IMG/VR virus record: IMGVR_UViG_3300008261_000110
Coordinates: 1-39,604 of that record
DNA: 39,604 bases
Reading direction: 5' to 3' (one strand)
Source of the DNA: a virus
Under the pieces are notes generated by a model. That model had not been told where the DNA came from, did no database searches, and saw only the letters and a list, made by a program, of their open reading frames with translations. The translations under genes were made by a program, and so were the position numbers. Numbering within the stretch: the stretch's first letter is position 1; each line of letters begins with the position of its first letter. This document shows, one piece after another, positions 28,529 through 35,224 of the stretch.

Positions 28529-30478
28529 TTATGTTTTGTTTGTAATGTTTCTGCCAATCAGTTGAGATTCAATAGTTGTACTCATTACTGTAGGTCTTCC
28601 ATTTAGGGATATAAAATCAAGTTCACAACCAACTGCAACTTTTCTTATTGGAAATCTTCTTGTCTTGTCAGAAGCCCCATCAGATGATGTAGTGTCAATT
28701 GTCAATGTCGTGTCTGGATTGTATGTTACTACATTTGTCTTTATTGCACCAATGCCGTCAAACTTTAAATCAGTATTGACGCTTACGAACCTCTTGTCAA
28801 GGAGCGTGTTGAAAATGTACCTTCTTGTCTTTGCGTAACCTCTTATGACATCGTAGTTATACACTTCTGGCTCAAGTTGGAATTCAAGAGGAATTCCTTC
28901 TGGTATCTCTGGAGGTCCAGCCACATAGGGGTAATTCGCAAAAGAAGGAGAACTTGTAAGTGACCCATATTCATCTCTCTCTGTTTGTTCTGCTATGTAT
29001 ATTCCGTTTAAAGAAGAACAAAACACCATATCATTGTTAACATTTGATACAGTTCCTGTTCTTGCAGTTAAAATGTTATCAATAGAAACCGCTGATGGAT
29101 AAGTATCCACAGACTCCCACATCTGGTTTGTAAGGTTGTATACAAATACCTTATTGTTTGTTGTGCTGGAATTTGTTGGTACGGCAAGATAATACCTGCC
29201 ATTCCAAACAGTTCCAACGCTATTTTTGACGCTTCCATAATTAATGCTTTCTATGTATTTCTGAATGGAAAGAGACATTGGTGCTGTATTTGCAAGCAAG
29301 GCAACATCTAGTTGTGGCTCTAACTTGTATATGCCCCTTTGAGACATGAAGAAGACAATGCCAGATACATTGGCTATACTGTTCTTGGCTACACAACCAA
29401 TATCGTATGTCAATGCTCTTACATATGACTCAGCAAGCACTATGTCTGGCGTAGATGTGTTGTCTGCAAACTTGGCTTCATATATACTGTTTGTCTTAAA
29501 AACCAGTATTGTATCCCTAGTCCAAGGGTGAAATCCAGTTATATCCTGCTCGTCCCCAATGTTGATTGACAACGCTTGTATCGTAAGGTCAAACTGCCAG
29601 TTTCCAGTCGTATCAGAAAGGTAATCAGAAACGGCTATCTCGTCTTTGCTGTACTTGCAATAGATTCTGTTCTTGTGGTATATAGCAGTAGATGTAGGAG
29701 GGAAGTCGCAAGCAGTAGGAGAAGTGCCACCACGGACTGTTCCGTCAATTACTCCTTGCCTAACTACAGTTACGGAAGTGCCGTCAAAAACAAGCACAGG
29801 CTTTGCTACCTGTATTACATAAGCACTTGCTGGTGCGTTATGACCAGTTGTAAGCGTATATGTAAACGATGTAGTTGTAGGAACGCTTGCTACAACAAAA
29901 TTATTTCCGTTTTGAGGACCACTCCATTCTGGAGGATGTGCTTCAATTATAAACTCATCATTTACCAATAACCCATGCGGAGTACTAGTTGTAACTGTTA
30001 CTGTAGTATAAGGTGATACACCAACAGTAGCCTGTTGCCCAGCAGAGCCATTACCAGTTATGTACCTAGTAGCCTCACCTCTAAGTATATACAACTTGTT
30101 TTGAGCCTGTAGCAACTGAACATGACCAGATGTAATTGGTCTGTTTGATGGCATTGCTACATTTAAAGCAATCGTATTTGTCAATGTGTCATACAGGTAA
30201 AACCTGTTAAGACCAGTCTTGTAACCTACGATTGCAATAAACTCTTTTCCGTCTGTATTTCTTACATATATACCTGTCCCTACAACAAGACCAATTGTTG
30301 TAACAAACCCTTCATTAAGGGTTCTCTTTAGCCCCTTGCGAACCTGCAAGGATTGCAAATCAAGTCGAATATTGTTTCCGTCTTGAAGTACACCCTGCTT
30401 AAGGCTTGCTGGGTTGCTTCTGGTATCTATTCCTACAAACCCAGCATCACCATCAAATTGACGCTGTAGGTCTGCCAT
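28529..30478 (-). CDS. Tail nozzle / tubular-type protein, 649 aa
   Basis: The N-terminus QRQFDGDAGFVGIDTRSNPA followed by GVLQDGNNIRLDLQSLQVRK is typical of podoviral tail stabilisation or nozzle proteins. The central region has many blades of likely strands (KVFVYNLTNQMWESVDTYPS, GRYYLAVPTNSS, DTILVFKTNSIYEAKF) suggesting a beta-propeller. An Ig-like or fibronectin-like insert (TVTVTTSTPHGLLVNDEF, about 170-225) is visible. It probably closes the distal end of the short tail. It starts in a TAATG overlap with the 45-aa membrane protein. Confidence 0.7.
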   Translation of the reverse strand: MADLQRQFDGDAGFVGIDTRSNPASLKQGVLQDGNNIRLDLQSLQVRKGLKRTLNEGFVTTIGLVVGTGIYVRNTDGKEFIAIVGYKTGLNRFYLYDTLTNTIALNVAMPSNRPITSGHVQLLQAQNKLYILRGEATRYITGNGSAGQQATVGVSPYTTVTVTTSTPHGLLVNDEFIIEAHPPEWSGPQNGNNFVVASVPTTTSFTYTLTTGHNAPASAYVIQVAKPVLVFDGTSVTVVRQGVIDGTVRGGTSPTACDFPPTSTAIYHKNRIYCKYSKDEIAVSDYLSDTTGNWQFDLTIQALSINIGDEQDITGFHPWTRDTILVFKTNSIYEAKFADNTSTPDIVLAESYVRALTYDIGCVAKNSIANVSGIVFFMSQRGIYKLEPQLDVALLANTAPMSLSIQKYIESINYGSVKNSVGTVWNGRYYLAVPTNSSTTNNKVFVYNLTNQMWESVDTYPSAVSIDNILTARTGTVSNVNNDMVFCSSLNGIYIAEQTERDEYGSLTSSPSFANYPYVAGPPEIPEGIPLEFQLEPEVYNYDVIRGYAKTRRYIFNTLLDKRFVSVNTDLKFDGIGAIKTNVVTYNPDTTLTIDTTSSDGASDKTRRFPIRKVAVGCELDFISLNGRPTVMSTTIESQLIGRNITNKT

Positions 30479-30615
30479 TAGTCTTTAGACTTCAGTTTGT
30501 TGAGCATTTCCTTACCCCAAGAAACCTTCTCCGATTTGGCATTCTTAATGCCAGCGTAGAAGCCTCCAAGAAAGGCAATGACAATAACTGTGAGTGATAG
30601 AAGGAATGTAAACAT
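30478..30615 (-). CDS. Small single-pass membrane protein, 45 aa
   Basis: ATG 30615, stop overlapping the next ATG (TAATG). Residues 2-22 are a membrane segment (FTFLLSLTVIVIAFLGGFYA), then a basic tail (KNAKSEKVSWGKEML). No cleavage site or lipobox. In a structural operon such a peptide could be a minor holin or antiholin, a membrane-interaction virion peptide, or an inhibitor of superinfection; nothing here decides. Confidence 0.7.
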   Translation of the reverse strand: MFTFLLSLTVIVIAFLGGFYAGIKNAKSEKVSWGKEMLNKLKSKD

Positions 30616-30626
30616 AAAATTATAGA

Positions 30627-31034
30627 TTAACCAATCCACCAAGTGTTAGTGGTAGTCTTGACGAGTGTAACAACTGTTGATGCGTAAGAGATGCTTGCAG
30701 TACCTCCATTAAGCGTAGTTCCAGATGCACAACCTATATAGCAAGCAGTACCTCCTATGCAAACAACAGGAATTACAGTTCCAGCGGGAGGCGAGTCATC
30801 AACAGTCAATGTATCGCTATTGTCTAGGACATAGATGTGCGAATTGCTACTAGCAGTAACAGTATTTGAACCTGTAAAAATTGTACGGACTAAAGTACTA
30901 ACAGTAGCATAAGGATTTGCGGCAGAAGGCGTAGACGAACTTGTAATAGCCGCAAGTTGGTCATTTGTAATTTCGTTTCCAACCTCAACTACATTTGTCG
31001 GAATTTGAAAACCGACTGAAACATTGATACTCAT
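30627..31034 (-). CDS. Small beta-rich structural protein, 135 aa
   Basis: Ser/Thr/Val-rich with many short strands (THIYVLDNSDTLTV-like region, then GTVIPVVCIGGTACYIGCAS and TASISYASTVVTLVKTT), ending TNTWWIG. This last motif and the composition resemble C-terminal domains of decoration or fibre-base proteins. It overlaps the 100-aa gene at its ATG. A head decoration or tail-base role is likely by position. Confidence 0.6.
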   Translation of the reverse strand: MSINVSVGFQIPTNVVEVGNEITNDQLAAITSSSTPSAANPYATVSTLVRTIFTGSNTVTASSNSHIYVLDNSDTLTVDDSPPAGTVIPVVCIGGTACYIGCASGTTLNGGTASISYASTVVTLVKTTTNTWWIG

Positions 31035-31336
31035 TAGACTTGTGAATAAGCGATATGAACAACAGAGCCAGCCGCATCGTCTGTAAACGCTCTGACTGGT
31101 CCATTGTAGTTATCTAACGAAATGTTAGAAAGAGGTGAAACAATGATACCTACAGAACCAGTTTCCGCAAGTATAACTTGAATGGTAGCAGTAGCAGACT
31201 TATTCTGAACAAGAACAACAATACGCCTTGAAGAAGTCGTGTTTGTGGCAAGTACGCTTGAAGGAGATGTTCCTAAAGTGACATCTCCATGAATAAATGA
31301 CTTTAGGATTGGTGATGAGATTGATATAGCACTCAT
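31034..31336 (-). CDS. Small beta-rich structural protein, 100 aa
   Basis: Predicted beta sandwich: FIHGDVTLGTSPSSVLATN, then RRIVVLVQNKSATATIQVIL, IIVSPLSNISLDNYN and VRAFTDDAAGSVVHIAY. The 'RR-I-x-V-Q-N' then 'GPVRAFTDD' order is common in small phage proteins near the head-tail joint. Not assigned to a family. Followed directly by the 135-aa protein. Confidence 0.6.
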   Translation of the reverse strand: MSAISISSPILKSFIHGDVTLGTSPSSVLATNTTSSRRIVVLVQNKSATATIQVILAETGSVGIIVSPLSNISLDNYNGPVRAFTDDAAGSVVHIAYSQV

Positions 31337-31337
31337 A

Positions 31338-32099
31338 TTAGTATGATTTTATAAATTTGTAGTTTTGCATTTGACCTTGTTGTCTGGCAATCTTGTCGAT
31401 TTCGACATCAAGGTAATACTTAGCCTCTCCGTCTGCTTGCATCGCAGAGTCATATTGACCTTCTGAACGCAAGTAATCAGAAAAAACAGCCCTTGAAAGG
31501 TATGGTCCAAATATGTACGGAATCTTGACTATCTCCCAAGAGGAAGGATTCTGGGAAGGTATTTGGTTTGTGTTAGTAGCAAGGCACTCGTAAAAGTTTG
31601 CCGTGAAAGGCTTACCCTCAACTGGCTGTAAAGTGCCAGACGCTGAACCAGCGTCAAAATACACCTGCGAACCTGCCGAATAAGCAACTGTGTTTACCCA
31701 AGGATTCCCCTTAAGTTGAACAGGCTTTATTCTGTACTCAATGTAAAGTCCAGCATCATAGTCCTTTAGAACTACGATTCTTTCCTGTGTGTTTGTGACT
31801 TGTATGACGAAAGGAATGTTTATAGCCCTTGTGCCGTCAAATGGGTTTCTGTCCCAAACATTAAGCACCTCACCAGCAGATGAAGGCTTTATGCAGTAGT
31901 AAGTATTGTCAGTATTCGTGACGCTTACATTTTCGTATCTAATCAAGTCTGGGAATCTGTCGTATTCCCACGCAAATCTAAGTCTTGCAGAAGCAAAGTC
32001 CCTTAATTGCCGAAAAGTCTGAACAGTAAATTCGTCCCTATCCAGTCCACATAATTGGATGGCATAGTTTAGGACATCGTTGAAGTTTACTGTTCTCAT
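31338..32099 (-). CDS. Head-tail adaptor (tail tubular A-like) with carbohydrate-binding-like insert, 253 aa
   Basis: The N-terminal helices (FNDVLNYAIQLCGLDRDEFT, then FRQLRDFASARLRFAWEYDR) and C-terminal helices (YLSRAVFSDYLRSEGQYDSA) are typical of podoviral adaptors that sit between portal and tail. A segment at about 133-192 (NPWVNTVAYSAGSQVYF, then FYECLATNTNQIPSQNPSSW) looks like a CBM5/12 chitin-binding-like module inserted into the adaptor. It overlaps the 121-aa gene by 4 nt. Confidence 0.7.
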   Translation of the reverse strand: MRTVNFNDVLNYAIQLCGLDRDEFTVQTFRQLRDFASARLRFAWEYDRFPDLIRYENVSVTNTDNTYYCIKPSSAGEVLNVWDRNPFDGTRAINIPFVIQVTNTQERIVVLKDYDAGLYIEYRIKPVQLKGNPWVNTVAYSAGSQVYFDAGSASGTLQPVEGKPFTANFYECLATNTNQIPSQNPSSWEIVKIPYIFGPYLSRAVFSDYLRSEGQYDSAMQADGEAKYYLDVEIDKIARQQGQMQNYKFIKSY

Positions 32100-32461
32100 G
32101 TTATGAATCCGTCAGCGGTGAATATAGCACCTCTAACAACTGTCTTTTTTGCGTAGTTGTTGACCGCAATCTCTGGGTTGTCTCTCTTGTATTCCTTGAG
32201 AAACTGTTTGTCATCCCAGCATTCGTATCCCAATCGCTGTCCCCAATAATGGTAAGCGTCAAGAGGAATTCTTGCAGAAAGAGAACCAAGACCATCAATC
32301 GTATTGACTTCGTTCCTGTAGCCAAATGAGGCTAATTCCTTAGCCTTGATTGTAGCCTTGACCTCGTTTAGTTTCCATCCATTGATAAGTTCCCTCTCCA
32401 CCTCATGTCTGAGGTGGGAGGGAATCGAATCAGCCAATGACTGGAACATGTCATCAGCCAT
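32096..32461 (-). CDS. Conserved-type structural-operon protein, 121 aa
   Basis: Helical and mixed-charge, with N-terminus PSHLRHEVERELINGWKLNE and C-terminus KKTVVRGAIFTADGFIT. No named family recognised. Its place between capsid and adaptor suggests a head-completion or capsid-associated protein. It starts 5 nt after the capsid stop. Confidence 0.65.
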   Translation of the reverse strand: MADDMFQSLADSIPSHLRHEVERELINGWKLNEVKATIKAKELASFGYRNEVNTIDGLGSLSARIPLDAYHYWGQRLGYECWDDKQFLKEYKRDNPEIAVNNYAKKTVVRGAIFTADGFIT

Positions 32462-32466
32462 ACGGA

Positions 32467-33537
32467 TTAGGAAGCGTAGTCGAACTTACCAAACGCCAGA
32501 GGATTCTTCACGCAGAGTGAAGCGATGGCGTTGATGAGGCGAGCAGGTCCACCACCATTGTCCGTCAGTTCCTTGATGCCAGCAACGGAACCGCCATAGC
32601 GGATTTCGATGAGGTCCATAGGAATGACATAACCGCAGAAGTTGTTCTTAAGGAACAGCGAGGGGTGCAGACGAATCTGTCCAAAGTCACCTTCAAAGAT
32701 GTCAACGGACGAGATGTACGAGGCATCAGCCGCATCACGATTAATCGTGCGGATTTGAGCCTGTGATTCAGCACCACCAGACGAGCGATTGGTGTAGAGG
32801 AGGTTAGTGAACTGTCTCTTCAGTTGAGGACCAACGATGGCATCGTAGGAACGGAACTGACCAGTCTGCTGATAGATAGAAGTCAGCATGTCTTGGACAG
32901 TAATTTCCGTCAGCGTTGACGAGGCAGTTGAAGACTCAACAGTAGCGGTAGCGTTACCAACGACAGAGGTCGTGGGGGTAAGGAACGCAGTAGGGACATC
33001 GAGGTAGTTGTCGTTACCGACCACACCACCAGTTGTCTTGACTGAGCGAACCCATGAGTCAAGACCACGGCTGACATAACCTTGCGTAGAGCCGTTGTCG
33101 GTCTTGGGCAGGTTGTATGAACCAAAGGTCTTTTCCATGTCACGCTTAAGCATTGTCATGCCCTTTGAGATGTTGTTAGCCAGTTCGTCCTTAACGCCAG
33201 CAACCACAGCGACATCGATAGTCAGAGGAGACACACGAACAGGCTTTCTGAACTCTTGGATGTGGTTAGACAGTTCATAACGATACTGCGTAGCACCATC
33301 CTTAACAAAGTTAACAGGGTCGGTAGCGACATTCACATCCGTACCATCGACAACACCAGTAGTGCTGACAACAGCGTTAGGAAGTGAATCAACTTGCCAG
33401 CGGAACCAAGTATTGCCAGGTTTTGCGGCCTTAGGAATCATTGAAGTAAGGGGAGTGTCCTTAGCATCAACGAGGGAGATGAGGTCAGCGAGTGCTTCTC
33501 GCTTACCAATGAGGTTTCTTTCTGTGAGATTAGCCAT
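32467..33537 (-). CDS. Major capsid protein, SU10/DUF5309-like, 356 aa
   Basis: Features of this HK97-fold family: ADLISLVDAKDTPLTSMIPK near the N-terminus, then the W-Q-x-D-S-L motif (WFRWQVDSLPNA), QYRYELSNHIQEF, the long helix NNISKGMTMLKRDMEKTF, GYVSRGLDSWVRS, and in the second half VDIFEGDFGQIRLHPS with PMDLIEIRYGGS. Scaffold lies upstream and portal beyond it, as expected. Forms the icosahedral shell. The start follows an A/T-rich leader without a Shine-Dalgarno. Confidence 0.85.
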   Translation of the reverse strand: MANLTERNLIGKREALADLISLVDAKDTPLTSMIPKAAKPGNTWFRWQVDSLPNAVVSTTGVVDGTDVNVATDPVNFVKDGATQYRYELSNHIQEFRKPVRVSPLTIDVAVVAGVKDELANNISKGMTMLKRDMEKTFGSYNLPKTDNGSTQGYVSRGLDSWVRSVKTTGGVVGNDNYLDVPTAFLTPTTSVVGNATATVESSTASSTLTEITVQDMLTSIYQQTGQFRSYDAIVGPQLKRQFTNLLYTNRSSGGAESQAQIRTINRDAADASYISSVDIFEGDFGQIRLHPSLFLKNNFCGYVIPMDLIEIRYGGSVAGIKELTDNGGGPARLINAIASLCVKNPLAFGKFDYAS

Positions 33538-33563
33538 GATAGATAATATATGAAGTTGAACTC

Positions 33564-34532
33564 TTAGATGAAATTCTTCAAGACCTCTGCAAGGTCATTT
33601 GAGGAACGAGACTTTAGGAATCGTGAAGTTGCATCTCTAGCATTTGAGTCCTTTCGGCTAGTAGAGTATGAAGCGTTTCCTGTTGGCTGAACTGGTGCTT
33701 TCTGAATATTTGGTTGTTTTCTGCTACCTTCTCTGGCTTGCATGCCTCTGATGTAGTCTCCGACAACAATCTTGTAGTCTGGGAATCTGGTGATTTCGGG
33801 GAATGCCTTGATGAACCCTTGGGCTATCTGGTGTTCCTTTGATGACCTATCTCTATACCACTTGTATTCAGTTTCTGCGACCTTATCCACCTGCTCCTTG
33901 GTAGCGATGTAATTCGCTCTCTTGGGGAGGTGTTCTTCGAGAGCATCCATTGCATTGAGTTTGATTCGTCTGACATCTTCTGCCGAATAAATCTTCTCAT
34001 TGCCGTCCTCTTCAGTTACCACAACTCCATCCGCATTTTCCTCACACCAGCGTCTGACCTGTCTTGCTTGGGCAATCTCTGCCTCGATTTCTGCACGATT
34101 GGACAGATGTGAATAAGGGTTAGCGTTGTCCTTGTAGTTCTTCGGAGTAGATACTTCAGTCTCTTTGGCTTCCAGTTCCTTAACCTTGGCTTCCAGTTCA
34201 GCGATTTTGGCTTCTGCCTCTTTTCGCTTTGCCGTCAGTTTATCGATTCTCTTCTGGACACCTCTATTGACTGGTTCCTCGTCAGCGTCTTGTTCCTGTT
34301 GTTCGCTATTCTGTTCATCAGAGTTCTGACTTTCATCAGATTCCCCATCTTCATCATTATAGGCTTCTGGTTGATTTGTCTCGGATTCACCAGTATCCGT
34401 TTCGCTTTCCTCGATTAGCGAAAAATCCTTCATCAAGATTTCTTTTAGGGATGCTTCATTAAGGACTGAGGTGTCCTTTGCATTTTGAGGCGTAACCTCT
34501 GGATTGCTGTCCATATTATCGTTGTTAGTCAT
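33564..34532 (-). CDS. Scaffolding protein, 322 aa
   Basis: Residues about 30-90 are extremely acidic with many Ser and Gln (ESETDTGESETNQPEAYNDE...). A coiled coil spans about 93-128 (KRIDKLTAKRKEAEAKIAEL, then EAKVKELEAKETE). A helical region and a basic C-terminus (SRKDSNARDATSRFLKSRSS) follow, the latter being the usual capsid-binding end of scaffolds. The position before the major capsid gene is standard. A promoter at 34593-34621 precedes it. Confidence 0.82.
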   Translation of the reverse strand: MTNNDNMDSNPEVTPQNAKDTSVLNEASLKEILMKDFSLIEESETDTGESETNQPEAYNDEDGESDESQNSDEQNSEQQEQDADEEPVNRGVQKRIDKLTAKRKEAEAKIAELEAKVKELEAKETEVSTPKNYKDNANPYSHLSNRAEIEAEIAQARQVRRWCEENADGVVVTEEDGNEKIYSAEDVRRIKLNAMDALEEHLPKRANYIATKEQVDKVAETEYKWYRDRSSKEHQIAQGFIKAFPEITRFPDYKIVVGDYIRGMQAREGSRKQPNIQKAPVQPTGNASYSTSRKDSNARDATSRFLKSRSSNDLAEVLKNFI

Positions 34533-34592
34533 GGTTAAGGTCCAAGTCCTGTTTTTTGTGACAGAGTTTTAAGTTCTCAGAAACTATAGTGA

Positions 34593-34621
34593 TTATTAAC
34601 ACCATATAATCAATTGGTCAA
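34593..34621 (-). promoter_or_regulatory. Sigma70 promoter ahead of scaffold and capsid
   Basis: Minus strand: TTGACC (34616-34621), 17-bp spacer, TAATAA (34593-34598), about 61 nt before the scaffold ATG, in the largest gap of the late module (34533-34665). It would boost scaffold and capsid expression above that of the terminase and portal. The spacer does not share the left-arm TGCA motif. Confidence 0.6.
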
Positions 34622-34665
34622 GTGTCTCAAGTCACTTTTTTGATTTTATATGATTTTGCCCCTAT

Positions 34666-34863
34666 CTACTTATTCTCTATATCGAAAGTGTTGTTTTGTA
34701 GCACTTTAAATTGGTCTGTACGCATATGCCGAATAACCCCATCCTTTTCCAGTACTACCGCAAAAATGTCATTTGACCAAGTACCGCCATCTCGCACATA
34801 CATTAACCAGCCGTAACCTATGTCTGTCAAAACTGGTATTGGATTTCTGAATTCTAAAAACAT
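34666..34863 (-). CDS. Hypothetical protein, 65 aa
   Basis: No family recognised. Likely all-beta (YGWLMYVRDGGTWSNDIFAV, then VLEKDGVIRHMRTDQFKVL). It starts 2 nt after the stop of the 26-aa ORF. Small SH3-like proteins of this pattern are common among phage accessory genes; role unknown. Confidence 0.65.
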   Translation of the reverse strand: MFLEFRNPIPVLTDIGYGWLMYVRDGGTWSNDIFAVVLEKDGVIRHMRTDQFKVLQNNTFDIENK

Positions 34864-34864
34864 A

Positions 34865-34945
34865 TTAGTACCACATTAATTCTTCTACTGGGATATCAAC
34901 ATCCCACTCCGTGTCTTCCCAGTCAATATTATCTGGGTCAGACAT
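34865..34945 (-). CDS. Tiny acidic peptide, 26 aa
   Basis: ATG 34945 to TAA 34865-34867. The peptide is very acidic (SDPDNIDWEDTEWDVDIP) and ends EELMWY. It fits without waste between the 90-aa gene (stop at 34952) and the 65-aa gene (start at 34863), which supports real translation. No family recognised. Confidence 0.5.
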   Translation of the reverse strand: MSDPDNIDWEDTEWDVDIPVEELMWY

Positions 34946-34951
34946 AGCATA

Positions 34952-35224
34952 CTACTGATGAAGTGTTTCGTCTGTTTTCCAGTCAATGTTTGCTATGTTG
35001 AGAGCATCTTTACGCTCCGTAACCAACATTTCCCTTATTTCACGCAAAGCACTTGCTCTACCACATTGATGAATACGCTTTTCGCCTTGCACCTCAGAGT
35101 TGATGGCAATTTCAGTCTCAACCTTGATGTTTTGGTCAAGAATATACATGATGTTATTCCATAGTGCTTGAGGCTTATCTTCCGTAAAGGCAAAGATATC
35201 TCTTTTGTATTTAGGATTATCCAT
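34952..35224 (-). CDS. Hypothetical protein, 90 aa
   Basis: The start codon overlaps the portal stop (TAATG). Mainly helical: FTEDKPQALWNNIMYILDQN, then a His/Cys/Arg segment (IHQCGRASALREIREMLVTE). No family recognised. It belongs to the portal-scaffold interval, where small head proteins are usual. Confidence 0.68.
   Translation of the reverse strand: MDNPKYKRDIFAFTEDKPQALWNNIMYILDQNIKVETEIAINSEVQGEKRIHQCGRASALREIREMLVTERKDALNIANIDWKTDETLHQ

Noticed and set aside
34584-34592. TCACTATAG on the minus strand preceded by TAATA, resembling a T7 RNA polymerase promoter
   Set aside because: Two bases are missing relative to the T7 consensus, it lacks GGGAGA, it occurs once, and no phage RNA polymerase gene is present in the window.
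34622-34643. Short hairpin AAGTG...CACTT followed by T6 on the plus strand
   Set aside because: Only 5 bp of stem, and it would terminate the strand opposite to all nearby genes.
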